Shown piece by piece: positions 40,755-50,600 of a stretch of 64,000 nt of DNA. The stretch spans positions 248,001 through 312,000 of the forward strand of contig NZ_FMCQ01000004.1 in assembly GCF_900091605.1 (NCBI RefSeq), in the 5' to 3' direction. Numbering within the stretch: position 1 is the first letter of the stretch; every line of letters starts with the position of its first letter. The notes under the pieces are model-generated. The model was given only the letters and a program-made list of their open reading frames with translations. It did no database searches and was not told the origin of the DNA. The DNA comes from Micromonospora tulbaghiae (GTDB taxonomy: Bacteria > Actinomycetota > Actinomycetes > Mycobacteriales > Micromonosporaceae). The position numbers were made by a program, and so were the translations under genes.

Positions 40755-41558
40755 TCAGCCGGCGGCAGACCGGAAGACCGGGTAGTAGCCGCCGGACTGC
40801 CCGGCGGCCGTCGGGTGGTACGACTTGCTCAGGCTCAGCACGTTCAGCGCGTGCAGCCACTTCGTCCCGTAGCTGCAGAGCTGGTGGCCGACGAAGATGG
40901 AACGCACGTCGGCGAAGGTGAAGCCGGCCGAGACGGCGGCCGTGCGGGTGATGTCGTCGAGCAGGTTGATACCCTCGTTGATCTTCGCGCGGGACGTCGC
41001 GCTCAGGCCGACGCAGGTGGTGCCGAGCTGGTAGAAGACCGGGTAGCCGACCACCACGACGCGAGCCGAGGGCGAGCGGCTCTTGATGCCGTTGTAGACG
41101 TTGGCGAGGCGGCCCGGCATCGAGGTGCGGGCCACGTTCATGGCGGACTGCACGGCCGCCACGCACTGGGTCTCCCCCTGGAGCACGCAGGTGCTCATGA
41201 TGTTGGCGAAGCCGACGTCGTTGCCGCCGACCGTCACACTGACAAGCGTGGTGGTCGAGGAGAGCGCGGAGAGCTGACTGTTGATGACGTCCGCCGTGGT
41301 GGCGCCGGAGCAGGCGACCGACCGGTACGACGCGGGCTTGATGTTGGTGTTGTAGAGCGCCGGATAGGCGTTCGTGCTGCGTAGACAGTTACCGCTCTCG
41401 GATGTGTAGCTGTCGGCGCCGACGCCGGAGGCGTACGAGTCGCCGAGCGCGACGTAGCGGTCGGACGGGGCCGCCTGGGCGGGGGCGGCCAGAGACAGGG
41501 TGACCCCGACCGAGGCGGCCAGGGTCAGGGCGAGGGTGGCAAGACGGGATCTCCGCAC
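40755..41558 (-). CDS. Secreted SGNH-family lipase/esterase
   Basis: This 267-residue exoenzyme has a signal peptide (MRRSRLATLALTLAASVGVT, cleaved after AQA at about residue 29) followed by the SGNH hydrolase blocks: catalytic Ser in ALGDSYASG, Gly in SGATTAD, Asn in VTVGGNDVGFA and the Asp/His region SKSYHPTAAGQ. Six cysteines probably form disulfides. Its closest known type is the Streptomyces secreted esterase/lipase group. The GTG start has AGGAG 7 bases upstream. Confidence 0.92.
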   Translation of the reverse strand: MRRSRLATLALTLAASVGVTLSLAAPAQAAPSDRYVALGDSYASGVGADSYTSESGNCLRSTNAYPALYNTNIKPASYRSVACSGATTADVINSQLSALSSTTTLVSVTVGGNDVGFANIMSTCVLQGETQCVAAVQSAMNVARTSMPGRLANVYNGIKSRSPSARVVVVGYPVFYQLGTTCVGLSATSRAKINEGINLLDDITRTAAVSAGFTFADVRSIFVGHQLCSYGTKWLHALNVLSLSKSYHPTAAGQSGGYYPVFRSAAG

Positions 41559-41664
41559 GTCGCACTCCTGGGGGCGTGAAGTGGTGGTGAGAGATAGATA
41601 TCAATAAGATCACAGCGCATGGAAGATCACCGATTTGCGGTCGGGCGCGCATAGCGACTTACGC

Positions 41665-41924
41665 CTACAAATCGTTGCCAGGCTTGCGGAGCGGCATGAA
41701 GGATTGTTCCGCCGGGAACGTCAGCCGCATCGCCGGGTCGGCGGTCTCCCGGAAGCCCAGGGCACGGTAGAGCGGGCGACCGGCCGCCGAGGCCCGCGGA
41801 TTGTCCCGGGCGACGTCCTGCCAGCGGCCCGGCGGCGTCGGCACCCCGCTCATGCCGGCGAGCATCAGCCCGCGCAGCCGCACCAGCTCGTCGGCGTCGG
41901 ACGGCACCGCCCGGCGCGCGTCAC
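41665..41924 (-). pseudogene. Degenerate GNAT acetyltransferase remnant
   Basis: An 80-residue open frame (41665-41907) joins the N-terminal part of a GNAT protein (PSDADELVRLRGLMLAGMSG then PPGRWQDVA) directly to the extreme C-terminal part (PLYRALGFRETADPAMRLTF). About 90 residues of the normal acetyl-CoA-binding core are missing between them. Upstream, GTG ACG CGC GCC at 41924 looks like the original start but is in another phase, which suggests an additional frameshift. I regard it as a decayed gene once downstream of the DUF2203 gene. Confidence 0.65.
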
Positions 41925-41937
41925 CCCACGGGCCGGC

Positions 41938-42288
41938 TCAGACCGGGCGGCGGCCGGCGAACCCGCACTCGACCCGGTGGTACCACCGGATGTCGGTGTC
42001 CCCCTCCAGCCAGCACCAGAGCACCGCCCGGCCGTCGCGCTCACCCGGGAAGTCGAGCAGCACCGGGGCGATCCCCTTGACCGCGATGTCGTGCTGGTGG
42101 AACTCGTCCACCACGAGATGCAGGCGCGCCTCCAGCGCCTTCACCTCGGCGAGCCCGCCGAGCGCGCTGACGCCGTGGTCGGCCAGGTCGACCCGCAGCT
42201 CGGCCAGGTCGGCCCGCAGCCGGATCAGCTCGTCGACGCGCGGCCGCAGCGTGGCCACCAGGTGTCGCGCCTGGGCGAGAGTGAACAC
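41938..42288 (-). CDS. DUF2203 family protein
   Basis: This 116-residue protein begins VFTLAQARHLVATLRPRVDE and has a long helical N-terminal half followed by a beta-rich C-terminal half ending WCWLEGDTDIRWYHRVECGF, which fits the DUF2203 family. I chose GTG 42288, which lies 6 bases after a CATACT box and may be leaderless; the open frame extends upstream to 42399 without family resemblance. The function is unknown. Confidence 0.82.
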   Translation of the reverse strand: MFTLAQARHLVATLRPRVDELIRLRADLAELRVDLADHGVSALGGLAEVKALEARLHLVVDEFHQHDIAVKGIAPVLLDFPGERDGRAVLWCWLEGDTDIRWYHRVECGFAGRRPV

Positions 42289-42395
42289 CGGGCCAGTATG
42301 CGGCACGACCGTCCACGGGAAAGCACCCACACGCACCGGTGGGTCGGGCACGCGTTGGTGCAGGCGTGGCACCGCGTCCGGTGACCGTGCCGGTG

Positions 42396-43181
42396 TCACA
42401 CCGACGGGTCCCAGGCCGCGAGCTGATCGAAGATGCGACGGTCGCCTTCGAACTGCAGGGAATCCAGCGGTATGCGGCCGTAGAAGAACAGGACCAGGTC
42501 ACTGGCTGTGCCCCGGGCGGAGACGTCGGCCGTGTCCGGGGCCTCGCCGGCAGCGGGCGTGAGGTGGGCGACCTGCGCCCCGTCGGCGGACAGCCGGAGG
42601 CGCCAGGAGCGGCCCTCGACGGCGTGGTAGTCGACGACGGCGGGCTGGTGCGGCCAGGCGACAGTCGTCGCGCAGAGGGTGAACTGGCAGTCGTCGAAAC
42701 CGTCGAGGGCGACCTCCTCCGGCAGTGGCTGCGGGGCACCCACCGTGAGCTGGACGTCGTAGGTGTGCACCGCGATCTCGGGAACCTGGCGCCGCGCCCA
42801 GGCACCGGCGGTCTGCGGTGACGGCGAGTCGTCCCACCACGTCCAGCAACCGCGATCCGGGCCGGCCTCACGCAGCGTGCTCGTCAGCTGCGCGACGGAC
42901 TCGGTCCACCAGGCGAGCAGCGTCTCGCGTTCCCGGGGCGCACCCACTCCGTCCTCCCAGGCCGACTTCTCCGGCGGCCCGTCCGCAGGCCCCGCGGCGA
43001 CGATCGCGGCTGTCTTGCGGCGGCCCGTGCCCACGTGTCGGACGAGATCGAACAGCGTCCGCTCCGGGTGGGTCGGAACCTTCATGTCGAGGCTGGGCGC
43101 CGCGGCGACAGCGGCGCGGAACGCGGTCGACCGTTCGCCGATGAGCCGCAGATGATCGGAGAACGTCAACGTCTTGTGCAC
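42396..43181 (-). CDS. Maleylpyruvate isomerase-like mycothiol-dependent enzyme family protein
   Basis: This 261-residue protein has the N-terminal DinB-like helical bundle of the MDMPI family (residues about 8-150, with KVPTHPERTLFDLVRHVGTG and the metal-site histidine in EIAVHTYDVQLTVG) and a C-terminal SCP-like domain (ARGTASDLVLFFYGRIP). Characterised members use mycothiol, in keeping with an actinobacterial host. The actual substrate is not predictable. Confidence 0.88.
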   Translation of the reverse strand: MHKTLTFSDHLRLIGERSTAFRAAVAAAPSLDMKVPTHPERTLFDLVRHVGTGRRKTAAIVAAGPADGPPEKSAWEDGVGAPRERETLLAWWTESVAQLTSTLREAGPDRGCWTWWDDSPSPQTAGAWARRQVPEIAVHTYDVQLTVGAPQPLPEEVALDGFDDCQFTLCATTVAWPHQPAVVDYHAVEGRSWRLRLSADGAQVAHLTPAAGEAPDTADVSARGTASDLVLFFYGRIPLDSLQFEGDRRIFDQLAAWDPSV

Positions 43182-43236
43182 GTCGGCTTTCTACCAGTGC
43201 GCCCGGCAACCGGACAGCGGTTTTCGCAGCCGACTG

Positions 43237-44877
43237 TCAGGACTGCACGCGTTCCGCCTCCTGCACGAACGTGTCGGCCCTCCGCGCGCCCATCCGGTCC
43301 AGCTCGTCCAGCACCGCGTCCACCCCGTCGGCGCCGACCAGCACCGTGACGCGCAACCGGGCGGCGAGGGGCTGGTCCTGCCAGTAGCCACGCGGCAGCA
43401 GGCTCGCCTGCGGTGTCGTCGTCGCCACGGCGGCGTCGCTGACGATGACCGAGATCGCACCCGCGCGCAGCAGCGCGTCGCGCAGGTCGGCGCTGTTCGC
43501 GGCCGGGTCCGGCTCCAGCAGCGCGGTGACCACCCGTACCCGCTGACCGGGCGGCACGGCCGGTTCGCCGGCCGGCGCCCCTGCGGTGCGACGCCGGGGC
43601 GCGCCCGGCGCGGTCAGGCTGGTGACCCCACCCAGGTGGTACGCGTCGGCACCCTGCTGCGCCTGGTCGAGGCGCTCCTGGTCGGCCGGCGGCACGCGCA
43701 GGCCGATGAGCGCCTGCACCCCGGCGGCGATCAGCCAGGTGAGGACGAAGGAGAACGCGACCACGCTCACCACGCCGACGAGCTGGCGCCACAGCAGGCC
43801 GCCTCCGCCGCCGAGGAACAGCCCGTCGGCGCCGAGCGGGTTGACCCCGCGGTTGCCGAACAGGCCGAGCAGGAGTGTGCCGAGCATGCCGCCGACGAAG
43901 TGCACGGCGAGCACGTCGAGCGCGTCGTCGAGGCGCAGCAGGTACTTCAGTTTCAGCGCGAAGTGGCAGACCAGGCCGGCCAGCGCGCCGATCGCGACGG
44001 CCGACGCCGCGTTGACGTACCCGGCGGTCGGGGTGACAGTGGCCAGGCCCGCGACCGCGCCGGAGACCGCGCCCACGACGGTGCTGTGTCCGTCGGTGAC
44101 GCGTTCCAGCGCCAGCCAGACGAGCATCGCCGCGGCGGCGGCGAGGTGCGTGTTGAGGACGGCCTGCGCGGCCAGGCCGTTGGCCTGGAGGCCGTCGCCG
44201 CCGTTGAAGCCGAACCAGCCGAACCAGAGGATGCCGGCGCCGACGATGGTCAGCGGGATCGAGTTCGGTGGCGCGGCGGTGTGCGGCCAGTTCCGGCGGC
44301 GGCCGACGACGAGCAGCACGGCGAGGACGGCGGCACCGGCGCTGGCGTGCACGACCAGTCCGCCGGCCCAGTCCTGGGTGCCGAACTTCGCCAGCCATCC
44401 GCCGGGGTGCCACAGCCAGTGCGCGATCGGCGCGTAGACCACTATCGACCAGACCGCGAGGAACAGCACCCAGCCGCCGAAGCGCAGCCGGCCCGCTGTG
44501 GCGCCGGTGACGAGCGCCGGTGTGATCACCGCGAACATCATCTGGAACAGCACGAACGCCAGCGTCGGGATGGTGATCCGGCCGTCGACCACGTGCAGGT
44601 TGGGTGCGGGCGGCACCTTCAGGTCGGTGAGCCCGAACAGTTCCAGGTTGCCGAACAGCCCGCTGCCGGCGTCGTCGCCGAAGGCGATGGTGTAGCCGAC
44701 GAGCACCCAGGTCAGGCTGACCACGCCGAGCGCGATCATGTTCTGCTGCAGCATCGCCAGCACGTTGCGGGTGCGGACCATGCCGCCGTAGAACGCGGCG
44801 AGCCCCGGTGTCATGAACAGGACGAGGCCGGCGCAGACGAGCACCCAGGCGGTGTCACCCGCGTTCGGAGCGGACAC
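43237..44877 (-). CDS. amt: Ammonium transporter fused to a C-terminal PII-like domain
   Basis: This 546-residue protein has about eleven membrane segments of the Amt/Mep family, with MTPGLAAFYGGMVRTRNVL at the start and the pore twin histidines in GGLVVHASAG and DVLAVHFVGG. After a Pro/Ala/Gly linker (about residues 425-447) comes roughly 100 residues, VRVVTALLEPDPAANSADLR to the end, that resemble a PII/GlnK fold with a shortened T-loop (RGYWQDQ region) and a closing LDELDRMGARRADTFV. PII proteins block Amt channels, so this may be a built-in regulator. GTG 44877 follows AGGAGG; the gene overlaps the urea transporter by 23 bases. Confidence 0.88.
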   Translation of the reverse strand: MSAPNAGDTAWVLVCAGLVLFMTPGLAAFYGGMVRTRNVLAMLQQNMIALGVVSLTWVLVGYTIAFGDDAGSGLFGNLELFGLTDLKVPPAPNLHVVDGRITIPTLAFVLFQMMFAVITPALVTGATAGRLRFGGWVLFLAVWSIVVYAPIAHWLWHPGGWLAKFGTQDWAGGLVVHASAGAAVLAVLLVVGRRRNWPHTAAPPNSIPLTIVGAGILWFGWFGFNGGDGLQANGLAAQAVLNTHLAAAAAMLVWLALERVTDGHSTVVGAVSGAVAGLATVTPTAGYVNAASAVAIGALAGLVCHFALKLKYLLRLDDALDVLAVHFVGGMLGTLLLGLFGNRGVNPLGADGLFLGGGGGLLWRQLVGVVSVVAFSFVLTWLIAAGVQALIGLRVPPADQERLDQAQQGADAYHLGGVTSLTAPGAPRRRTAGAPAGEPAVPPGQRVRVVTALLEPDPAANSADLRDALLRAGAISVIVSDAAVATTTPQASLLPRGYWQDQPLAARLRVTVLVGADGVDAVLDELDRMGARRADTFVQEAERVQS

Positions 44878-45925
44878 GGTTTCCCTCCTTCTCTCGCAGG
44901 TGGACGGAGTCACGGACGGTGTGCAGCACGCTGTCCTTCACTCGTTCGTGGTTGGGCACCGGCGCGAAGTGCCGGTCGGGCAGCAGCAACAGCCAGGTGG
45001 CGATGTTGAACGGCCCGGTCAGCACCGGGATGCCCAGCGGCGTGAGCATGGTGGTCAGCGCCATCTGCACGAACAGCGTCAGCGCGATCCCGAACAGCGT
45101 GTAGACGGTCACCCACGCGCCGGGACGGTGCGCGACAGCGCCCACCACGATCGCGGTCAGGACCGCGTTGAAGGCGAACAGCCCCTTGTCCAGCGACGCG
45201 CCGTCGGCGCCGAACCAGAGCGCCAGCAGTGTCGCGCCGACGGCGCCGATGACCGCGAACAGCGCCGACCACCGGGAGTTGATCAGCAGGGCGACGAGGA
45301 TGAGCAGGCCGGTGACCCAGCTCTCGATCAGGTAGATCTGGGACACGCCCTTGAAGAACGTCGGGACGAGGCCCCAGTCGAACGTGCCGCCGGCCGACGA
45401 TCCCTCACCGGGGAACTTCGGCGTCAGCTTGGTGAGCACCGTGAACCTGTCGAACTGGTACGCCGCCATCAGCAGGAACCACGTCGTGAGCACGAACGGG
45501 AACGTGTAGGCGGTCAGGTTCCAGCGTTTGAAGACGGCGTTGAGGGCGAGCGTGACCACGACCGTGCCGATCGCGCCGAGCACGAGGTAGAGCCACATCA
45601 GCGGGCGCTGGTCGAGGAAGGTGGGCACCGCGAGCCCGGTCAGCAGCGGGCTGAACCCGAACAGGCCCTTGCGCCAGCTCGACATGTCGACCCGCAGCGC
45701 CAGCGCGGTCGCGGTGCCCACGACCAGGCCGAGCACGCCGCCGCCGAACACCCGTGGTGTCCCGTTCTCGAACGCGCCCCAGGCGAGCGCGATCAGGATG
45801 AGCAGGCCGCTGAGCGGGTTGTTCTGGAGCACCACCTGGGCGGCGCCGCGCAGGCAGGCGTCGACGAACCCGGCCGCCGGGTTCCGGTCGGCCAGGTGGC
45901 GCCAGCCACGTCCGATGTCGGCCAT
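44855..45925 (-). CDS. Urea transporter (UT family)
   Basis: This 356-residue membrane protein has about ten hydrophobic segments and the internally duplicated UT signature: QVVLQNNPLSGLLILIALAW in the first half with GFSPLLTGLAVP, and AFNAVLTAIVVG with LTGPFNIATWLLLL in the second. UT proteins are urea-selective channels. It lies 16 bases after ureD and overlaps the Amt gene, so uptake, hydrolysis and ammonium handling are in one operon. AGGAGGAC precedes the ATG. The last 30 residues are a charged cytoplasmic tail. Confidence 0.92.
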   Translation of the reverse strand: MADIGRGWRHLADRNPAAGFVDACLRGAAQVVLQNNPLSGLLILIALAWGAFENGTPRVFGGGVLGLVVGTATALALRVDMSSWRKGLFGFSPLLTGLAVPTFLDQRPLMWLYLVLGAIGTVVVTLALNAVFKRWNLTAYTFPFVLTTWFLLMAAYQFDRFTVLTKLTPKFPGEGSSAGGTFDWGLVPTFFKGVSQIYLIESWVTGLLILVALLINSRWSALFAVIGAVGATLLALWFGADGASLDKGLFAFNAVLTAIVVGAVAHRPGAWVTVYTLFGIALTLFVQMALTTMLTPLGIPVLTGPFNIATWLLLLPDRHFAPVPNHERVKDSVLHTVRDSVHLREKEGNRVRSERG

Positions 45926-45941
45926 CTCGCTGTCCTCCTGG

Positions 45942-46859
45942 TCAACGCCAGCTGAAGACCGGCGGGAAGGTGCAGCCGGTCACCTCTTCGCGGGCGGCGA
46001 CGCAGAACGCGCGTACCGCGGCGCGGACCGGTTCGGTCTCCTGCCCGAGCACCTTGAACACCAGGCCGGCGTCGTTCGGCAGCCGGCTCACAGCGGTCGC
46101 CAGCGGTGTCCGCTCGTCCCACACGGGTGTCGCGGTCCGTTCGAAGACCCTCGCCGCCCGGTCGGGGTCGGTGAGCAGCACGACGTTGCCGAAGACGTGG
46201 AAGCGGTCCATCATCCCGATCCGCGACACCGGGAAGCGGCCGGGAGTGATCACGAACTTCTCGACGAACAGCGGGCGTCCGTCGGGCCGCCCGGCGCGCA
46301 GCGTGGTGGAGAACAGGTCGTACGCGAAGATCTCGCCGTCGCGGTAGTACTTGCGGCCGGGCTGGAGCACCTCGGCGTACAGCATTGTCGCGGTCTCCGG
46401 CAGCCGGACCACGGTGTCGGAGACGAACCGGCTGCGCCGGAACGGGATCACCGGCTCGGGCAGGAACTCCAGGTAGGCGTCGTCGGCCAGGGTGAAGCTC
46501 TGGGTCTGGGTGCCGTAGTTGGCGTCCATCTCCTGGATCTTGGTGGCGGCCTGGGTGACCAGGTGCGCCTGTGCGCCGGGCCCGAGGTCGACGTCCATGC
46601 GCAGCCGGTCGCCCTGGAGCACGCCGCCGGAGGTGGTGAGGATCATGACGCAGGGCAGGCCCGGCATCTCCTCGTCCCAGTACAGCGCGCGCTGCACCAG
46701 CAGCGGCGACTGCCGGTAGACGTCGCGCAGGATGGTCCGGTCCTCGCGCCGCTCGAACCCCAGCCGGAGGATGCCCACCTTGCCGTTCGCGGCGGCCGGC
46801 AGCTGCGCCGGCTGGTCCTGGTACGGCGCGAGTTCCCGGACGGAGTCCAGAGTGGTCAT
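45942..46859 (-). CDS. ureD: Urease accessory protein UreD
   Basis: This 305-residue protein of the UreD/UreH family acts with UreF and UreG to load nickel into the urease apoenzyme. Family features include [33 protein letters not shown], and [16 protein letters not shown]. The ATG overlaps the ureG stop (ATGA). Its place after ureG and before the transporter genes is usual for actinobacterial urease operons. Confidence 0.94.
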   Translation of the reverse strand: MTTLDSVRELAPYQDQPAQLPAAANGKVGILRLGFERREDRTILRDVYRQSPLLVQRALYWDEEMPGLPCVMILTTSGGVLQGDRLRMDVDLGPGAQAHLVTQAATKIQEMDANYGTQTQSFTLADDAYLEFLPEPVIPFRRSRFVSDTVVRLPETATMLYAEVLQPGRKYYRDGEIFAYDLFSTTLRAGRPDGRPLFVEKFVITPGRFPVSRIGMMDRFHVFGNVVLLTDPDRAARVFERTATPVWDERTPLATAVSRLPNDAGLVFKVLGQETEPVRAAVRAFCVAAREEVTGCTFPPVFSWR

Positions 46860-47485
46860 GCGAGCACTTCGGCGTCGAAGAGCGCGTTGCGGCGGACCAG
46901 GTCCACCAGGGCGTCGATGCCCTCGCCGGTCTTGCAGTTGGTGAACACGAACGGCTTGCCGCCGCGCATCAGCTCGGCGTCGCGGGCCATCACGTCCAGG
47001 TCGGCGTCGACGTACGGGGCCAGGTCGGTCTTGTTGATCACGAGGATGTCGGACTTGGAGATGCCCGGGCCGTTCTTGCGCGGGATCTTGTCGCCGGCCG
47101 CCACGTCGATCACGTAGATGAAGTAGTCGACGAGCGCGGGGCTGAAGGTGAGCGTGAGGTTGTCGCCGCCGCTCTCGATCAGCACGACGTCGCTGTCCGG
47201 GAACCGCGCCTCCATGTCCTCCACCGCGGCGAGGTTCATGCTGGGGTCCTCGCGAACAGCGGTGTGCGGGCAGGCGCCGGTCTCCACGCCGACGATGCGT
47301 TCCTCCACCAGCACGCCGGTCAGGGCGCGGCGGACGTGCTTGGCGTCCTCGGTGGTGACCACGTCGTTGGTGATGACCAGGATGCGCAGGCCCTGCTCGA
47401 CCAGGCGGGGCACGACGGCCTCGATGATGGCCGTCTTGCCGCTGCCCACCGGGCCGCCGACGCCGATCCGACTCGCTGATTTCAT
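46856..47485 (-). CDS. ureG: Urease accessory GTPase UreG
   Basis: This 209-residue SIMIBI-class GTPase drives nickel delivery to urease. The P-loop is [17 protein letters not shown] at the N terminus, the nickel-binding CPH motif is in [16 protein letters not shown], and the base-recognition motif is [11 protein letters not shown]. The stop overlaps ureD. It follows ureF after a 36-base gap. Confidence 0.97.
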   Translation of the reverse strand: MKSASRIGVGGPVGSGKTAIIEAVVPRLVEQGLRILVITNDVVTTEDAKHVRRALTGVLVEERIVGVETGACPHTAVREDPSMNLAAVEDMEARFPDSDVVLIESGGDNLTLTFSPALVDYFIYVIDVAAGDKIPRKNGPGISKSDILVINKTDLAPYVDADLDVMARDAELMRGGKPFVFTNCKTGEGIDALVDLVRRNALFDAEVLA

Positions 47486-47521
47486 TTGTGAAAGTGCCCT
47501 TCAGGTGGTGAGCGGGAGCGC

Positions 47522-48208
47522 TCAGCTCATGAACATCCGTACGTGTGCGTGCTGGTGCGCGCCGGCAAGCACGTCGAGGTGCGGCGCAAAGCTCTGCATG
47601 TCGTCGAGCCCGGCGGTCCGCACCTCCTCGTAGTCCTCGCCGACCCGCTCGTTGACCGCGAAGAGGATCGACTGGGTGTCGAGGTGGTCCACCCGCATCA
47701 GCCGGACCGCCGCGCCGAGCACCATGGAGGCCGCGCCGTACTGGTGGGCGGCGAACGCGTCCGCCTCGGCCACGCCGAGTTCGGCGAAGAGCACGCCGAG
47801 CGCGACCGGGTAGGTGACCGGGACTCCGGCGCCGCTCTCCGCGACCCGCTTGCGCAGCAGGGACTCCCCCACCACCCGTTCGGCGGCCTCGGCCAGCTTG
47901 CGCCCCATGCGGACCGTCATCGTCCGCGTCTCCTCATTGATCTTGCGCAGGTGTACGGCCTCGTCGGCCGCCCGGATCCGGTCGAGGTCACCGGCGCGGG
48001 CGGCGCGGTGCGCCACGAGCAGCGCCACCCCGTCACCGGTGGCGGCGGCACGGGTGACGGTACGCACGAACTCCTGCAACGTGGTCCGGTCGTGCACCGC
48101 GCCCTGCTCGACCGCCGTCTCCAGCCCGTTGGAGAAGGAGAAGGCGCCGACCGGGAAGACCGAGTCGCCGAACTGGAGCAGCTTCAGGGCCTCGGTCACC
48201 GTGGACAC
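47522..48208 (-). CDS. ureF: Urease accessory protein UreF
   Basis: This 228-residue all-helical protein starts ALKLLQFGDSVFPVGAFSFS, the hallmark of UreF, and has GLETAVEQGAV and a C-terminal HQHAHVRMFMS. It bridges UreD and UreG in the activation complex. It begins 9 bases after ureE. Confidence 0.95.
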   Translation of the reverse strand: MSTVTEALKLLQFGDSVFPVGAFSFSNGLETAVEQGAVHDRTTLQEFVRTVTRAAATGDGVALLVAHRAARAGDLDRIRAADEAVHLRKINEETRTMTVRMGRKLAEAAERVVGESLLRKRVAESGAGVPVTYPVALGVLFAELGVAEADAFAAHQYGAASMVLGAAVRLMRVDHLDTQSILFAVNERVGEDYEEVRTAGLDDMQSFAPHLDVLAGAHQHAHVRMFMS

Positions 48209-48217
48209 CCCGGCCCC

Positions 48218-48796
48218 TCAGTTCAGGTCGGCGGGCAGGTGCGTGTGCGGGGTCGAGTCGGCCCCGCCGAACAGGCGCCGCGACTCGTGCGGGGCCAGGT
48301 ACGCGATGATCTCGGTGCCGGGGATGAACTCGTGGGTGAGACCGGTGAACGCGTGCGTGCGCATCACCGAGTCCATGACCTTGCGGTCCACGGTGAGCGG
48401 GACGTACATCTTGGTGCCCTTCACGACCGCCGGCCAGTGCTGGTTGCCGATCGCGTGGCCCAGTTCGACGGCCGAGCGGATCACCATGTCCATCGACTCG
48501 CCGTGCAGCGTGTCGAGGTGCACCACCATCACCTCGCCGAGCGCGATCCGGGCCACCACGGCGGTCGCGGTGGCGTCGTCCCAGGCCAGCACGTCGCCGT
48601 CGCGCAGCCGTACGCCGCGGGCCAGGGACAGCGCCAGTTCGGTGCCGAGGCTGGTGGTCCGGCGCAGCCGGCTCTTCTGGGCGTCCCACTGGTCGAGGAC
48701 CAGGTCGTCGACCTTGGCCTCCCGGAGCCGCTCGGTCCAGGCCGGCTCGTTCACGTTGCCGAGTACCGTTTCGACGAGCATGTGTTCTCCTTTCAC
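48218..48796 (-). CDS. ureE: Urease accessory nickel chaperone UreE
   Basis: This 192-residue protein has an N-terminal peptide-binding domain and a C-terminal metal-binding domain containing GHAIGNQHWPAVV, the usual UreE core. The C terminus has only short histidine content (TPHTHLPADLN) rather than a long His tail, which suggests limited nickel storage. It lies between ureC and ureF with gaps of 44 and 9 bases. Confidence 0.93.
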   Translation of the reverse strand: MKGEHMLVETVLGNVNEPAWTERLREAKVDDLVLDQWDAQKSRLRRTTSLGTELALSLARGVRLRDGDVLAWDDATATAVVARIALGEVMVVHLDTLHGESMDMVIRSAVELGHAIGNQHWPAVVKGTKMYVPLTVDRKVMDSVMRTHAFTGLTHEFIPGTEIIAYLAPHESRRLFGGADSTPHTHLPADLN

Positions 48797-48840
48797 GCGA
48801 CCCCGCCGCCGGCTCGGCCGGGAGCGGGCGCCGTGCCGGG

Positions 48841-50559
48841 TCAGCTGAAGAAGTAGAGCTGGCTGAGGGGGAGGTTCTTGGCCGCCGGCACCGTGGCGTG
48901 CACGCCGTCCATCTTCACGGCGAAGGTCTCCGGGTCGACCTCGAGCTTCGGCGTACGGTCGTTGCGCACCATGTCGCGCTTGGTCAGGTTGCGGCAGCCG
49001 TAGACCGGGATGACCTGCCGTTGCAGGCCCAGCTGCTCGGCCACACCCGACTCGTGCGCGGCGCGGGACACGAACGTCACGCAGTTCTTGGCGACCTGCG
49101 AACCGGTGGCGCCGAACATGGGCCGGTAGTAGACCGGCTGCGGCGTGGGCAGCGAGGCGTTCGGGTCACCCATGATCGACCAGGCGATCATGCCGCCCTT
49201 GAGCACCATCTTGGGCTTCGTGCCGAAGAACGCGGGCTCCCAGAGCACCAGGTCGGCGAGCTTGCCCGGGCTGACCGAGCCGATGACGTGCGAGACGCCC
49301 TGGGTGATCGCCGGGTTGATGGTCATCTTGGCGACGTAGCGCAGGACCCGGAAGTTGTCGTTGGCGTCGGAGTCCTCGGCCAGCTTGCCGCGGACGTTCT
49401 TCATCTGCCCGGCGAGCTGGACGGTGCGCAGCCAGGTCTCCCCCACGCGGCCCATGGCCTGCGAGTCGCTCTGCATCATCGAGATGACGCCCTCGTCGAG
49501 GAGCACGTCCTCGGCGGCGATGGTCTCGGTGCGGATCCGGCTCTCCACGAACGCGACGTCCGAGGGCACCTTCGGGTTGAAGTTGTGGCAGACCATGATC
49601 ATGTCGTACAGCTCGGACTGGCTGTTGATGCCGTACGGCACGGTGGGCGTGGTCGACGCGGGCAGGACGTTCATCTGGCCGGCGACCTTGATGATGTCCG
49701 GCGCGTGCCCGCCGCCGGCGCCCTCGGTGTGGAAGGTGTGGATGGTCCGGCCCTCGAAGGCGGCGATGCTGTCCTCGATGTAGCCGCTCTCGTTGAGCGT
49801 GTCCGTGTGGATGCTGATCTGGACGTCGTACTCGTCGGCGACGGCCAGGCAGGACCGGATCACCGCGGGCGGCGCACCCCAGTCCTCGTGGATCTTGAAG
49901 CTTGGCACCCCGGCCATGATCTGCTCGACGAGCGGCGCCCGGCCGCTGCTGTTGCCCTTGCCCAGCAGGCCGATGTTGATCGGCAGGTCCTCGAAGGCCC
50001 GCATCATGTTCTGGATGTTCCACGGGCCGGGCGTGATGGTGACGCCGTTGGTGCTGTCGGTGGGCCCGGTGCCGCCGCCCCAGAGGGTGGTGACGCCGTT
50101 GCTGAGCGCGGCCCACACCTGCTGCGGGGTGACCAGGTGGACGTGCGCGTCGATGCCGCCGGCGGTCAGGATCAGGTGCTCACCGGAGATCGCGTCGGTG
50201 CCCGGACCGGTCACCAGGCCCGGGGTCACCCCGTCCATGATGTTGGGGTTGCCGGCCTTGCCGATCCCGGCGATCCTGCCGTCCTTGATCCCCACGTCCG
50301 CCTTGACCACGCCGAGCAGCGCGTCGACGATTGTCACGTTGGTGATCACCAGGTCCACCACGCCCTCGGCGCTGGTGGCCTGGCTGGCACTGCCCATGCC
50401 GTCGCGCAGGGTCTTGCCGCCGCCGTACATGACCTCGTCACCGAGGACCCGCAGGTCCTTCTCGATCTCGATGTAGAGGTCGGTGTCACCCAGCCGGATC
50501 TGGTCGCCCGTGGTCGGGCCGTACATTCCGGCGTATTCCTGCCGTGAGATCTGACTCAT
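48841..50559 (-). CDS. ureC: Urease alpha subunit
   Basis: This 572-residue subunit carries the dinickel site that hydrolyses urea to ammonia and carbamate. Ligands are His139 and His141 ([10 protein letters not shown]), the carbamylated Lys222 (FKIHEDWG), His251, His277 and Asp365 ([10 protein letters not shown]). The active-site flap has Cys324-His325 as expected, but the next residue is Asn326 where most ureases have a second His (CHN instead of CHH). The flap flank [20 protein letters not shown] also differs from the common enterobacterial form, so this belongs to a divergent clade. Confidence 0.97.
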   Translation of the reverse strand: MSQISRQEYAGMYGPTTGDQIRLGDTDLYIEIEKDLRVLGDEVMYGGGKTLRDGMGSASQATSAEGVVDLVITNVTIVDALLGVVKADVGIKDGRIAGIGKAGNPNIMDGVTPGLVTGPGTDAISGEHLILTAGGIDAHVHLVTPQQVWAALSNGVTTLWGGGTGPTDSTNGVTITPGPWNIQNMMRAFEDLPINIGLLGKGNSSGRAPLVEQIMAGVPSFKIHEDWGAPPAVIRSCLAVADEYDVQISIHTDTLNESGYIEDSIAAFEGRTIHTFHTEGAGGGHAPDIIKVAGQMNVLPASTTPTVPYGINSQSELYDMIMVCHNFNPKVPSDVAFVESRIRTETIAAEDVLLDEGVISMMQSDSQAMGRVGETWLRTVQLAGQMKNVRGKLAEDSDANDNFRVLRYVAKMTINPAITQGVSHVIGSVSPGKLADLVLWEPAFFGTKPKMVLKGGMIAWSIMGDPNASLPTPQPVYYRPMFGATGSQVAKNCVTFVSRAAHESGVAEQLGLQRQVIPVYGCRNLTKRDMVRNDRTPKLEVDPETFAVKMDGVHATVPAAKNLPLSQLYFFS

Positions 50560-50600
50560 GCGTTATCGCTCCAGCTCTGGCGCGTCTGAGAGTGGCCGGG

